This document shows, piece by piece, positions 28,657-38,037 of a stretch of 64,000 nt of DNA; position 1 is the stretch's first letter, and each line of letters begins with the position of its first letter. The notes under the pieces were generated by a model. It was not told the origin of the DNA. It did not search any database and saw only the letters and a program-made list of their open reading frames with translations. This DNA comes from Pseudomonas sp. WN033 (GTDB taxonomy: Bacteria > Pseudomonadota > Gammaproteobacteria > Pseudomonadales > Pseudomonadaceae). The translations under genes were made by a program, and so were the position numbers. The DNA lies in contig NSKG01000002.1 of the NCBI GenBank assembly GCA_002287035.1, positions 558,001-622,000 of the forward strand, given 5' to 3'.

Positions 28657-30629
28657 CAGACCACCTCCCCGGCCGCCTGGGCCGGTTGGGTGCGCTGTTC
28701 ACGCAGCTTGAGCCGGTAGCGTTTGTCACTGGCCGCCAGCAACCCACCAAAGGTCATGAACAGGCCGCCCAGCCAGATCCAGCGCACAAACGGCTTGATA
28801 TGCACACGCATGGCCCAGGCGTCATTGCCCAGCGGCTCACCCATGGCGACAAACAGGTCGCGGGTGAACCCGGCGTGGATCGCCGCCTCGGTCATGAGCT
28901 GGTTCTGCACGGTGTACAGGCGCTTCTCGGGACGCAGGGTAGTAATCCGGCGCTCACCCTTGAATACCTCCAGCACCACCTTGTCGGACACCCAGTTGGA
29001 GCCTTCGCGGTGGCTGGGCTCGATGTAGACGAAGCGATAGCCACCCAGCTCAAGCTGATCGCCCGGCGCCATGCGCAGGTCACGCTGGCTGTCGAACAGG
29101 CTGGCACCGACCACACCGACTGCGCATACAGCCATACCCAGATGCGCCAGGGTCATGCCCCAGTAGCTGCGCGGCAAGGCACGCAGACCTTTGGCCAGGC
29201 CCTTGTTGCGGGTCTTGTTGCGGATATCGACCAGGCTCATACCGGTGACCCAGAACACCAGTAGCAGCATGCTGCCCACCGCGGCATAGTGGTCACCGAT
29301 CCACAATGCCAGGACAATCGCGCCAATGGCCGACAGAATCGCGACCCATTTGAGCTGGCTGAACAGCCACTTGACCGGGGTGTCCTTCCAGCGGCTGAGC
29401 ATACCGACGCCCAGAGCCACCATCAGGATCGCCATCAGTGGCAGGAACAGCGCATTGAAGTACGGCGGGCCGACCGAGACCAGGGTGCCGGTCAGCGCAT
29501 CCAGCGCCAGCGGATAGAGGGTACCGAGCAGTACCATCAGCGCCGCGACCACCAGAATCACGTTATTGATCAGCAGAAAGGTTTCCCGCGACCACAGGGC
29601 AAAGCCGATCTGGCTTTTGACCACAGGAGCCCGCAGGGCGTAGAGCAGCAGCGAGCCACCGACCACCACCAGCAGGAAGCCAAGGATGAATACCCCCCGT
29701 TCCGGATCGGTGGCAAAGGCGTGTACCGAGGTCAGCACGCCCGAGCGTACCAGGAAGGTGCCCAGCAGGCTGAGCGAGAAGGCGGCAATAGCCAGCAGCA
29801 CGGTCCAGCTCTTGAACACCCCGCGCTTTTCGGTCACCGCCAGCGAGTGAATCAGCGCGGTACCAACCAGCCAGGGCATGAAGGAAGCGTTTTCAACCGG
29901 GTCCCAGAACCACCAGCCGCCCCAGCCCAGCTCATAATAGGCCCACCAGGAGCCCAGCACGATGCCCAGGCTCAGAAACGCCCAGGCCACAATGGTCCAG
30001 GGCCGCGACCAGCGCGCCCAGGCAGCATCCAGCCGGCCACCGAGCAAAGCGGCGATGGCGAAAGCAAAGGCCACCGAGAAGCCGACGTAACCCATGTACA
30101 GCATCGGCGGGTGGACGATCAGGCCAAAGTCCTGCAGCAGCGGGTTGAGATCCTTGCCATCGACCGGGTGATAGGGCAACTGCCGATCAAAGGGGTTGGA
30201 GGTCATCAGAGTGAACAGCAGGAAACCGACACTGATCATACCCATGACGGCCAATACCCGGCTGAGCATTTCCGGTGGCAGGTGACGGGAGAAGATCGCC
30301 ACGGCAAACGTCCAGCTCGCCAGAATCAGTGCCCACAGCAGCAGTGAGCCTTCATGCCCGGCCCAAACCGCGCTGAAACGGTAGTACCAGGGCAAGGCGC
30401 TATTGGAGTTCAGCGCCACATAGGTCACGCTGAAGTCATGGACCATGAAGGCATGGGTCAGACAGATATAGGCCAGCAGAATGAACACAAACTGCCCCAC
30501 CGCCGCCGGCTGGGCAAAGCTCATGGTCAATGCATCGCCACGCCAGGCGCCATACAGAGGAAGCGTCGATTGTAGCAGTGCCAGCGCCAATGCAATGATC
30601 AGGGCGACCTGGCCAAGTTCGGGAATCAT
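28656..30629 (-). CDS. ccmF: Haem lyase subunit CcmF
   Basis: A 657-residue integral membrane protein with about 14-15 helices that ligates haem to apocytochrome c. The tryptophan-rich WWD block (GWGGWWFWDPVENASFMPWL) lies near residue 230, with the conserved periplasmic histidines around it. Length and order fit Pseudomonas CcmF. Confidence 0.96.
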   Translation of the reverse strand: MIPELGQVALIIALALALLQSTLPLYGAWRGDALTMSFAQPAAVGQFVFILLAYICLTHAFMVHDFSVTYVALNSNSALPWYYRFSAVWAGHEGSLLLWALILASWTFAVAIFSRHLPPEMLSRVLAVMGMISVGFLLFTLMTSNPFDRQLPYHPVDGKDLNPLLQDFGLIVHPPMLYMGYVGFSVAFAFAIAALLGGRLDAAWARWSRPWTIVAWAFLSLGIVLGSWWAYYELGWGGWWFWDPVENASFMPWLVGTALIHSLAVTEKRGVFKSWTVLLAIAAFSLSLLGTFLVRSGVLTSVHAFATDPERGVFILGFLLVVVGGSLLLYALRAPVVKSQIGFALWSRETFLLINNVILVVAALMVLLGTLYPLALDALTGTLVSVGPPYFNALFLPLMAILMVALGVGMLSRWKDTPVKWLFSQLKWVAILSAIGAIVLALWIGDHYAAVGSMLLLVFWVTGMSLVDIRNKTRNKGLAKGLRALPRSYWGMTLAHLGMAVCAVGVVGASLFDSQRDLRMAPGDQLELGGYRFVYIEPSHREGSNWVSDKVVLEVFKGERRITTLRPEKRLYTVQNQLMTEAAIHAGFTRDLFVAMGEPLGNDAWAMRVHIKPFVRWIWLGGLFMTFGGLLAASDKRYRLKLREQRTQPAQAAGEVV

Positions 30630-30641
30630 CCTGCCTCCAAC

Positions 30642-31103
30642 TCAGTAACCGGACGCCGAGGCGCCATTGACGGACATGTGGTTGACGCGTTCCAGCGCCT
30701 GCGCCACTTCCGGCGGCATGTATTCCTCATCGTGCTTGGCCAGCACCTCATCGGCGACCAGCATGCGACCTTCATTCAGCCGCCCCAGCGCGACGATGCC
30801 CTGCCCCTCGCGGAACAGGTCGGGCAGAATCCCGCTGTAGGCAATCACCACCTGCTTGTTGCCATCGGTTACGGCAAATTCGACATCCAGACTGTCGCTG
30901 GCCCGTTTGACGCTACCGGCCACGACCATGCCGCCGGCGCGAATGCGAGTATCCAGGGGGGCTTGTCCCTCAGCAATTTCTGTCGGGGTATAGAACAGAT
31001 TGATGTTCTGCTTCAGAGCGGTCAACGCCAACCCTACGGCTACCCCAACGCCCAACACGACCAACAGAATCAGCGCCAGACGTTTCTTTCGCTGCGGATG
31101 CAT
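30642..31103 (-). CDS. ccmE: Periplasmic haem chaperone CcmE
   Basis: A 153-residue membrane-anchored OB-fold protein that carries haem covalently on a histidine; here [14 protein letters not shown] holds that His and the conserved Tyr four residues later. The ATG at 31103 overlaps the ccmD stop as TGATG; a GTG one codon earlier also exists but adds nothing. Confidence 0.95.
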   Translation of the reverse strand: MHPQRKKRLALILLVVLGVGVAVGLALTALKQNINLFYTPTEIAEGQAPLDTRIRAGGMVVAGSVKRASDSLDVEFAVTDGNKQVVIAYSGILPDLFREGQGIVALGRLNEGRMLVADEVLAKHDEEYMPPEVAQALERVNHMSVNGASASGY

Positions 31104-31270
31104 CACACCTCCTCCCGGCGCCGACGACGCGCCTCTTCACTTACCAGACGCCGACGCGCCACCCAGGGCTCCAACACATTCAGCGCCAATACCACGAAGG
31201 TGATGGCGTAGGCCGACCAGACATAGGGGCCGTGCCCACCCATCGCCAAGAATTCAGACAAACCGCTCAT
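31103..31270 (-). CDS. ccmD: Haem exporter accessory protein CcmD
   Basis: A 55-residue protein found by translating the gap between ccmC and ccmE. It begins [20 protein letters not shown], which is the CcmD signature, has one membrane helix (about residues 16-36) and a very basic tail ([19 protein letters not shown]). CcmD helps release haem-loaded CcmE from the CcmABC complex. It overlaps ccmC as ATGA and ccmE as TGATG. Confidence 0.92.
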   Translation of the reverse strand: MSGLSEFLAMGGHGPYVWSAYAITFVVLALNVLEPWVARRRLVSEEARRRRREEV

Positions 31271-32010
31271 GACATTTTCTCCAGAGCTTCACGCGCCCAG
31301 CGGGTCTTGCCCTCGCGCCGCAGGGTTTCAACCCGCATGCGCATCAGCAGGCTGACGGTAAACAGGGCATAGAAGCCGAGCACTGTCAGCAGCAGCGGGA
31401 ACCACATCTCGATCGGCATGGCCGGCTTGGCGGTGACCTTGAAGGTGGCGGGCTGGTGCAGGGTATTCCACCAATCCACCGAATATTTGATGATCGGGAT
31501 ATTGACCACCCCGACAATGGCCAGCACGGCCGTGGCCTTGGCTGCGGTATCGCGGTTGCTGATCGCCTGGCCCAGAGCAATGATGCCAAAATACAGAAAC
31601 AACAGAATCAGCATCGAAGTCAGACGCGCATCCCAGACCCAGTAGGTGCCCCAGGTCGGTTTGCCCCAGATGGCTCCGGTGATCAGGGCAATGAAGGTCA
31701 TCCAGGCACCGATCGGAGCAGCGCAGCGCAGCGCCACGTCAGCCAGTTTCATCCGCCAGACCAGAGTAATGATACCGGCCACTGCCAGCATGATGTAGCA
31801 GGATTGAGCGACGAAGGCTGCCGGTACATGAATATAGATAATCCGGAAACTGTTGCCCTGCTGATAATCCTGCGGGGCGAACACCAATCCCCAGACGACC
31901 CCAACGCTGAGCAGCAGCACGGTGGCCAGCACGAACCAGGGCAGCCAGCGGCCGCTGATATCGTAGAACCACTTGGGCGAACCCAGCTTGTGGAAAAAAC
32001 TCCAGTTCAT
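31267..32010 (-). CDS. ccmC: Haem handling membrane protein CcmC
   Basis: A 247-residue six-helix membrane protein that attaches haem to CcmE. The WWD-type motif [13 protein letters not shown] and flanking histidines ([17 protein letters not shown]) are present. I chose the ATG at 32010 with GGAG 8 bp upstream; the in-frame ATG at 32031 lies inside ccmB. Confidence 0.95.
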   Translation of the reverse strand: MNWSFFHKLGSPKWFYDISGRWLPWFVLATVLLLSVGVVWGLVFAPQDYQQGNSFRIIYIHVPAAFVAQSCYIMLAVAGIITLVWRMKLADVALRCAAPIGAWMTFIALITGAIWGKPTWGTYWVWDARLTSMLILLFLYFGIIALGQAISNRDTAAKATAVLAIVGVVNIPIIKYSVDWWNTLHQPATFKVTAKPAMPIEMWFPLLLTVLGFYALFTVSLLMRMRVETLRREGKTRWAREALEKMS

Positions 32011-32023
32011 CGCGTCTCCAACC

Positions 32024-32695
32024 TCATTCACTCACCCCGATACGCAGGCCAGCGGCAATCGCCAGCGGCGCCAGGCTCAGCGCCAGAACCGCCAGGCAAC
32101 CCAGCCACAGGGCATAGCCCATGACCGGCAGGCCCTGCAGTGCGGCATCCATCGCGCCAGTACCCAAAATCAGCACCGGGATATACAGGGGCATGATCAA
32201 CAATGCCAGCAACAACCCGCCGCCCTTGAGGCCGACCGTCAAAGCCGCCCCCACCGCGCCCAGCAGACTGAGCACCGGGGTACCCAGCAGCAGGGTCAGG
32301 CACAAGACCGGCAGCACCTGCGGCGGCAGAGCCAGCATCAGGCCGAACAACGGCGCCAGAATCACTAGCGCCAAGCCTGATACCAGCCAATGATGCGCCA
32401 CCTTGACCAATACCATCAGTGTCAGCGGATGAGCGGACAGCACCCACTGCTCCAGTGATCCATCCTCGTAATCACTGCGAAACAAACCATCGAGTGACAG
32501 CAGGGTCGCCAGCAGTGCCGCGACCCAGATCACCCCAGGGGCCATGATCCGCAGCATGCTCGGCTCCGGTCCCACCGCCAGTGGAAACAGGCTGATCACG
32601 ATGGCGAAGAACACCAGAGGGTTCAGCAAGTCCCCGGGGCGACGCCAGGCCAGGCGCCACTCACGGCAAAACAACAACCAGACAATCCGTCGCAT
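32024..32695 (-). CDS. ccmB: Haem exporter permease CcmB
   Basis: A 223-residue, six-helix permease subunit that pairs with CcmA. The start at 32695 overlaps the ccmA stop as TGATG; an in-frame ATG 27 bp upstream is inside ccmA. FCREWRLAWRRPGDLLNPL at the N-terminus is typical. Confidence 0.94.
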   Translation of the reverse strand: MRRIVWLLFCREWRLAWRRPGDLLNPLVFFAIVISLFPLAVGPEPSMLRIMAPGVIWVAALLATLLSLDGLFRSDYEDGSLEQWVLSAHPLTLMVLVKVAHHWLVSGLALVILAPLFGLMLALPPQVLPVLCLTLLLGTPVLSLLGAVGAALTVGLKGGGLLLALLIMPLYIPVLILGTGAMDAALQGLPVMGYALWLGCLAVLALSLAPLAIAAGLRIGVSE

Positions 32696-33333
32696 CAGGC
32701 CACCTGCTGCAGATCGAGGCAACGAACCGCATCCAGATGATCCAGGCTGTGGTGGGTAGTCAGCACCACCAGGCCTCCAGCCGCCGCATGGGCCAATACG
32801 TGCTGCTCCAGCGCAGCAACACCGGCCTTGTCGATAGCGGTAAAGGGTTCATCCAAAATCCACACCGGCGGTGGCTGCAAATACAGCCGGGCCAAAGCCA
32901 CACGGCGCTGCTGCCCGGCCGAGAGGTTGTGGCACAGCACATCCTCAAAGCCCTTGAGCCCAACCTGGGCCAGGGCCGCCCAAATCTGTTCACGACTGGC
33001 CGGAGTGCCAAGCGCACACAGCCAGGCCAGGTTTTCCTCGGCGGTCAGACTGCCCTTGATCGCCGGGGCATGACCGATGTACAGCAAGTCCTGGCGCCAG
33101 CGCTCGCGGCCACGACCGCTCAAAACCGACTCGCCGGCATAACGAATATCACCGGCTACCGGCGGCATCAGCCCGGCCAGAATCCGCAGCAGGCTGGTCT
33201 TGCCCGAACCGTTTGGCCCAGCTACCTGCAACACTTCACCAGCGGCCAGTTCGAAACTCAGCCCGGCGAACAGCTCCCGATGGTCGCGTTCACACGTCAG
33301 TCGCTCTACCTGTATCGGCTGTGGTTTCACCAT
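32695..33333 (-). CDS. ccmA: Haem exporter ATPase CcmA
   Basis: A 212-residue ABC ATPase that drives release of haem-bound CcmE. Walker [10 protein letters not shown], signature [14 protein letters not shown] and Walker [13 protein letters not shown] are all intact. First gene of the ccmABCDEFGHI operon; its promoter must lie in the 144-bp gap shared with the divergent fliK-like gene, where I see no clear-cut site. Confidence 0.95.
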   Translation of the reverse strand: MVKPQPIQVERLTCERDHRELFAGLSFELAAGEVLQVAGPNGSGKTSLLRILAGLMPPVAGDIRYAGESVLSGRGRERWRQDLLYIGHAPAIKGSLTAEENLAWLCALGTPASREQIWAALAQVGLKGFEDVLCHNLSAGQQRRVALARLYLQPPPVWILDEPFTAIDKAGVAALEQHVLAHAAAGGLVVLTTHHSLDHLDAVRCLDLQQVA

Positions 33334-33477
33334 TACTCCGCATCGGCCCGGATAAACAGGACAACCCTCATGTTTGCCCCGCTGCAGCCGCTATACTGTC
33401 TACGGCCGCGTCAACGGGGGCCATTATACATACAGCCTCTCACCAGAGGCCTCTGATTTATATCAACATGTGGCAGC

Positions 33478-35076
33478 ATGAGCCCTGACTTTCGTTTACC
33501 TCCAACGGTCGCAAGCCCGCCAACCAGCGGGCTAAGCGGACAAACCAGCAACCCGGGTGCAGTGCCTCTGGAACTGCTGCGTCCGATTGACGCACAAGGG
33601 TTGCCAAACGGCGTTGAACTTCAGGCCCAGGTACTCAAAAGCGAGGCCAAGGGAGCCCACTTCGAGCTGCTGTTGCGGCTGGCCGCGCTCGCCGGCCAGC
33701 CACCGCGCGAGATCCTGGCCAACAGTCGCCAGGCGCTTCCCGAAGGCGCCCAACTACTGATTCAGTTGATCAGCCAGACCCGCGCTACGGCCAGCCTGCT
33801 GCCAGCCCAGGTCACTGCGCCTCTGACCCGGCTTGATCCGGCGCTGTTTCCGGCCGGCAGTCTGATCCAGGCCCGGGTGCTCAGTCAGCAGCCACTACCG
33901 GTCCAAGCCGAGCAGGCCCGCTTCGCTCTGCTTGTGCGCCTGTTGCAGGGCGGTGCCAGCGGTGCCCTGCTGAGCCTGGTCAGCAGCCGCGCCCTGGAAC
34001 CCGGCAGCCTGCTGACCGCCCAGGTTAGCGCCGCCGGGGAACTGCGGGTGGTCGGCAGCCAGACCCAGCAGCTTCAGCTCGGCCTGATGCAGGGGCTGCG
34101 CGACAGTTTCATGGCTCAGGGTTCAGCCGCCCCCCTGCTGCGCCTGCTCGAAAACCTGAGTACCCAGCCGCCAGCCGCCGGCCGCGAGCTGCAACCGGCC
34201 ATGCGCCAGGTGCTGGAGCAGATCAGCAACCTCTCGCAACTGAACAGCGAAGCCGGCGTGAGCCGAGCCATCCGGCAAAGCGGGATCTTTCTCGAAGCCG
34301 ATCTGGCCCGTCTGGCCACGGCTCTGGGCAGCAAGGGCGACAGCCTCCCGCCGCTGAACAAACTGCTGCCCCTGCTGGCCAGCATGACTCCGCCCAGCGA
34401 TGCGCCAGCCCTGCCGGGTAGCGACCTGAAGCTGGCACTGCTCAATCTGCTGACCCAGATCCAGCGCCAATTGCCCGGCGCACATCTGCCACCATTACTG
34501 CCGCCACCCGGGCCCTGGCAGGCCCTGCCCGCAGTCAGACCTGGGCTGTTTCCACTCCCGAACCGGGTACTGAGCAATCTGGCCGAAGCGCCTGATCTGG
34601 GCAGCCTGCTGCGCTTGACCGCCGCCCTATTGGCTCGCATCCAGCACCAGCAGTTCCAGAGTCTGGGGCAGACCCAGAGCTTTGCCGACGGCAGCAGCCA
34701 GACGGTCTGGCAGCTGGATATCCCGCTGCGCGACGGCCAGCAGTTCCAGCATGTGCAGGTACGTATCCAGCGAGACGACCCGGCACCAAATCGCAAGGCT
34801 CAGGAGTTGCAGCCGCAATGGGAAATCCGGCTGGCCTTCGACCTCGATCAGCTCGGCCCTCTGCACTGCATCAGCCGTCTGAAGGCCGGGCGGGTCAGCA
34901 GTGAATTCTGGACCGAGCAACCGCTCACCCTGGCGCTGCTGGAGCAGGAGCTGGGCCATTTGCGTACCCGGCTGCTCGGCAAGGGCCTGGAAGTTGCCGA
35001 GCTTAGCTGTCATGCCGGCCTGCCGCCGGAGCCGCGCCAAAGCCTGCAACAACGCTGGATCGACGAGGTGACCTGA
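33478..35076 (+). CDS. FliK-like hook-length control protein
   Basis: A 532-residue Gln/Leu/Pro-rich protein with a long low-complexity body and a C-terminal domain (about residues 400-510, including QFQHVQVRIQRD and WEIRLAFDLDQLGPLHC) of the Flg_hook/FliK-C type. It overlaps the next gene, an FlhB C-terminal-domain protein, by one base; such pairs occur beside the chemotaxis block in Pseudomonas. The true fliK lies in another cluster in this genus, so this may be a paralogue with a different role. No clear ribosome binding site. Confidence 0.7.
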   Translation: MSPDFRLPPTVASPPTSGLSGQTSNPGAVPLELLRPIDAQGLPNGVELQAQVLKSEAKGAHFELLLRLAALAGQPPREILANSRQALPEGAQLLIQLISQTRATASLLPAQVTAPLTRLDPALFPAGSLIQARVLSQQPLPVQAEQARFALLVRLLQGGASGALLSLVSSRALEPGSLLTAQVSAAGELRVVGSQTQQLQLGLMQGLRDSFMAQGSAAPLLRLLENLSTQPPAAGRELQPAMRQVLEQISNLSQLNSEAGVSRAIRQSGIFLEADLARLATALGSKGDSLPPLNKLLPLLASMTPPSDAPALPGSDLKLALLNLLTQIQRQLPGAHLPPLLPPPGPWQALPAVRPGLFPLPNRVLSNLAEAPDLGSLLRLTAALLARIQHQQFQSLGQTQSFADGSSQTVWQLDIPLRDGQQFQHVQVRIQRDDPAPNRKAQELQPQWEIRLAFDLDQLGPLHCISRLKAGRVSSEFWTEQPLTLALLEQELGHLRTRLLGKGLEVAELSCHAGLPPEPRQSLQQRWIDEVT

Positions 35077-35372
35077 TGCATGAACCCAAGGAAGCCATCG
35101 CCCTGCTCTACGACGGTGAACAAGCCCCGACGCTGACGGCCAAGGGCGAAGGCGAGCTGGCCGAACAGATCGTGCAACTGGCAATGGACTACGAAGTGCC
35201 GATCTACCAGAACGCTGACCTGGTGCGAATCCTGGCGCGCATGGACTTGGGCGAGCAAATTCCCGAGGAGCTGTACCGCACCATCGCCGAGATCATTGCC
35301 TTTGCCTGGCACCTCAAAGGGAAAGCTCCAGCAGGTTTTGTATTTCCCGATCAGGATGATGCTGAGGGGTAG
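35076..35372 (+). CDS. Orphan FlhB C-terminal domain (EscU/YscU-type)
   Basis: A 98-residue soluble protein matching the cytoplasmic C-terminal part of the flagellar export switch FlhB after its self-cleavage point (EAIALLYDGEQAPTLTAKGEGELAEQI, then YEVPIYQNADLVRIL). The membrane domain and the NPTH cleavage motif are absent. It resembles FhlB/YlqH-type stand-alone proteins, which can interact with the export gate. Translationally coupled to the FliK-like gene, suggesting a joint job in substrate specificity switching; that is inference. Confidence 0.82.
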   Translation: MHEPKEAIALLYDGEQAPTLTAKGEGELAEQIVQLAMDYEVPIYQNADLVRILARMDLGEQIPEELYRTIAEIIAFAWHLKGKAPAGFVFPDQDDAEG

Positions 35373-35395
35373 CGCAGAGCGCGCCGGGCCGGCGT

Positions 35396-35797
35396 TCAGT
35401 GCCGCCGGGCGGCGTGCAACTTGACGACCAGTTCGGCCTCAGCCTTGGACAGACCACAGGATTGGGTCAGATCTTCGACACTGGCGCCCATGCTCACCAG
35501 CCGGGCGGCCTGGTTGTAGGGCATGGTGTGCGGGTCCTGCTGTTCAAACTTGAGCTGCTTGTCTTCCAGGCGCTTGAGCTGCTGGCTGACCTCCTGCAAA
35601 GTCTCACCCATACGGATACTGCCCTGCTGGAAGCTGGCCAGATCACGCGCCAACTGCTCCTGACGTTGACGCAGCGCCTGCTCCTGCTCGGCCAGGCGCC
35701 GGCCCAGACGCCGCAGCCCCCAGCCCAGAGCCAGCAGACCAGCCAGCAACAGGCCCAGCAACAGCCCGGCCAGCAACGTCTCCCAGGAGGTCATCAT
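35396..35797 (-). CDS. DUF2802 domain protein
   Basis: A 133-residue protein with one N-terminal membrane helix (about residues 5-25), a heptad-rich charged middle (LAEQEQALRQRQEQLARDLA) and the DUF2802 tail (PYNQAARLVSMGASVEDLTQ, ending in SKAEAELVVKLHAARRH). It lies 5 bp after cheW as the last gene of the chemotaxis block. Function unknown; the tail recalls a small helix-turn-helix. Either of two adjacent ATGs may start it. Confidence 0.75.
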   Translation of the reverse strand: MMTSWETLLAGLLLGLLLAGLLALGWGLRRLGRRLAEQEQALRQRQEQLARDLASFQQGSIRMGETLQEVSQQLKRLEDKQLKFEQQDPHTMPYNQAARLVSMGASVEDLTQSCGLSKAEAELVVKLHAARRH

Positions 35798-35802
35798 CCC
35801 GG

Positions 35803-36282
35803 TCAGAAGCCTTGCAGTTCGGCCCACTCATCCTCGGTCATCATCTTTTCCAGATCGACCAGAATCAGCAGTTCGTTGTTCTTGTTACACACGCCTTGAA
35901 TAAACTTGGCCGACTCGTCGGTCCCGACATTAGGTGCGGTCTCGATCTCGGACTGGCGCAGATAGACCACTTCGGCCACGCTGTCGACCAAAATACCAAC
36001 CACCTGCTTGTCGGCCTCAATAATGACGATCCGGGTGTTGTCGGTGATCGGCGCCGAGCCCAGACCAAAACGCTGGCGGGTATCGATCACGGTGACCACG
36101 TTGCCCCGCAGGTTGATGATCCCCAGCACATAGGCTGGCGCACCCGGAACCGGAGCGATCTCGGTATGACGCAGGACTTCCTGCACCTGCATCACGTTGA
36201 TGCCGTAGGTCTCGTTATCCAGGCGGAAAGTAACCCATTGCAGAATCGGATCTTCGGCACCCTGAGCGGCGGTATTCTTCAT
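35803..36282 (-). CDS. cheW: Chemotaxis coupling protein CheW
   Basis: A 159-residue scaffold that joins receptors to CheA. The single CheW domain spans the protein (WVTFRLDNETYGINVMQVQEVLR; VLGIINLRGNVVTVIDTRQRFGL). It sits downstream of parP, in the usual Pseudomonas/Vibrio order. Confidence 0.94.
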   Translation of the reverse strand: MKNTAAQGAEDPILQWVTFRLDNETYGINVMQVQEVLRHTEIAPVPGAPAYVLGIINLRGNVVTVIDTRQRFGLGSAPITDNTRIVIIEADKQVVGILVDSVAEVVYLRQSEIETAPNVGTDESAKFIQGVCNKNNELLILVDLEKMMTEDEWAELQGF

Positions 36283-36368
36283 TGTCGTGTATCCCGGTCT
36301 AGATTGATGTGAGATTCAGCCGCGCGACCATGCTCAGGCTGTAGTTATCTGGTGTCATCCTAATGCCC

Positions 36369-37115
36369 CTACCGGCTATTGGCCAGTGCACGCGCCCCTG
36401 GCGCACTGATCAGCGTGGCCAGGGCGGAAACGTCCAGCAGAGCGCACATGTGCTCGATCACCGTACCGGCCAACCAGGGTCGCTTGCCCTGCTGGGAGCG
36501 CCATTTGACCTGCTCGGGTGTCAGCCGTATCGACTTGCTGACACCATGCACGGCCATACCCCAGTCATAGCCCTGCACCGAAATCACAAAGCGCAGACCG
36601 TCACGCAGCGCCGGGTCGTAGCGCTCGGGCATGACCCAGCGGGCAGTATCCAGCACCTTGAGGTTGCCCGCCTGGGTCGGCAGGATGCCAAGGAACCAGT
36701 CCGGCTGGCCGAACAACGGAGTGATTTCATCCTCCAGCGGATAAATACTGCCGAGCGACACCAGCGGCACCGCGAGGGTCAAACCGCCAACATCGAACAG
36801 CAGCGCCTCGAACGGCTCTTCGCGCCAGGCGACCTGCTCAAACACTGGCGGCACATGCTCGGCATCAGTGCTGAGCGCTACCTCCGCTTCGACTAGCAGC
36901 TCCTGCTCAAGCTCGGGCTCCGGTTCGGCAGGCACTACCACCGGCGCGACCTCAAGCTGGACTGGCGGTGCCAGCTCCTGAGTCTGCTGTTCAGCCAGAG
37001 CCAGTTCCTGGGCAGCATCCTGCAACAGTGAGTCCAGATAGCACTGGATCGTCTGCTCGGGAACGAACTGCTGCACCGGTAGGGATTTAGTCATCTCTTG
37101 CGCCATGTCGATCAT
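36369..37115 (-). CDS. parP: ParP-like CheW-domain protein (chemotaxis array localisation)
   Basis: A 248-residue protein with a Pro/Glu-rich unstructured stretch (about residues 45-85) and a C-terminal CheW-like fold (FEALLFDVGGLTLAVPLVSLG onward). This architecture and its place between a ParA-like ATPase and cheW match ParP of Vibrio, whose AIF domain tethers CheA arrays at the pole. The N-terminal helix is acidic and amphipathic. The name rests on context and architecture, not on a search. Confidence 0.75.
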   Translation of the reverse strand: MIDMAQEMTKSLPVQQFVPEQTIQCYLDSLLQDAAQELALAEQQTQELAPPVQLEVAPVVVPAEPEPELEQELLVEAEVALSTDAEHVPPVFEQVAWREEPFEALLFDVGGLTLAVPLVSLGSIYPLEDEITPLFGQPDWFLGILPTQAGNLKVLDTARWVMPERYDPALRDGLRFVISVQGYDWGMAVHGVSKSIRLTPEQVKWRSQQGKRPWLAGTVIEHMCALLDVSALATLISAPGARALANSR

Positions 37116-37157
37116 CGGGTCGGGTCACTTAGCTTATCGGCCAGTATCGGCCCAACA

Positions 37158-37952
37158 TTAGGCTACCTGTTCCTTGCGCGGCAGCGACTGCGCCAACAGA
37201 TAGCGCAATAACGCCCGGTAGGCCAGCACTCCTCGACCGTTGGCATCCATCCGCGACGGCACCATCCCGGCCAGGCTGGCGTCACGCAGCTTGGTATCGA
37301 TCGGAATGAAGGCTTGCCACAGATGATCGGCGTAGTCGCGGCGCAGCAGTTTCAGGGTATTCAGCGAAGCCTGGGTACGCCGGTCGAACAGGGTCGGCAC
37401 AATGGTATAGGGCAGTTCCTGTTTGCGCGAGCGATTGACCATGTTCAGGGTATGGACCATCCGCTCCAGGCCCTTTAGTGCCAGAAACTCGGTCTGAACC
37501 GGGATCACCAGTTGCTCACAGGCGGCCAGTGCATTGATCATCGACACCCCGAGCAAAGGTGGGCTGTCGATAATCGCGAACTGATAGTCGCCCCAGAGCT
37601 GGGCAAGCGCCCGGGAGATGACCAGGCCAAAGCCACCCTGCCCGGCCGACTGGCGCTCCAGGGTCGCCAGCGAGGTGCTCGAGGGCATCAGGCGGATATT
37701 TTCGTGGGAGGTATTGAGCAACAGCGCCTCGGCCAAACCGTCAGGAACCTGGCCATTGTGCTGAAACAGATTGAATACGCTGCTGGTGAGATTGTCCGGG
37801 TCATGACCAAAATAACTGGTCATTGAGCCGTGCGGGTCGAGATCAACCACCAGCACGCGCTGCCCCTGATCTGCCAACAGGCCAGCCAACGCCACCGCCG
37901 AAGTGGTCTTACCCACCCCGCCTTTCTGATTGGCCACGGCCCAAACTCTCAT
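37158..37952 (-). CDS. parC: ParC-like ParA-family ATPase (polar chemotaxis array positioning)
   Basis: A 264-residue deviant-Walker ATPase: NQKGGVGKTTS begins at residue 8, with both signature lysines K10 and K15, then VVDLDPHGSMTSYFG. It lies in the che cluster rather than beside an origin or parB, so it is likely ParC, which marks the pole for chemotaxis arrays, and not a chromosome partition protein. I chose the ATG at 37952; the open frame upstream is motD shadow. Confidence 0.82.
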   Translation of the reverse strand: MRVWAVANQKGGVGKTTSAVALAGLLADQGQRVLVVDLDPHGSMTSYFGHDPDNLTSSVFNLFQHNGQVPDGLAEALLLNTSHENIRLMPSSTSLATLERQSAGQGGFGLVISRALAQLWGDYQFAIIDSPPLLGVSMINALAACEQLVIPVQTEFLALKGLERMVHTLNMVNRSRKQELPYTIVPTLFDRRTQASLNTLKLLRRDYADHLWQAFIPIDTKLRDASLAGMVPSRMDANGRGVLAYRALLRYLLAQSLPRKEQVA

Positions 37953-38037
37953 GCCTTTCCTCCCGGGGTAGCGGTACTGCCGATACCCGTGGTTACTGCA
38001 AATGACGATAGATTGACACCCAAGCGGGTGTTTCGGG

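Noticed and set aside
37152-37952. Chromosome or plasmid partition ParA
   Set aside because: No parB or parS nearby and the gene is embedded in the chemotaxis block, so a ParC-like role is favoured.
38016-38031. ACACCC/GGGTGT hairpin between motD and parC as a terminator
   Set aside because: Short stem; its T-run is on the strand opposite to the transcript, and parC is expected to be read through from motD.
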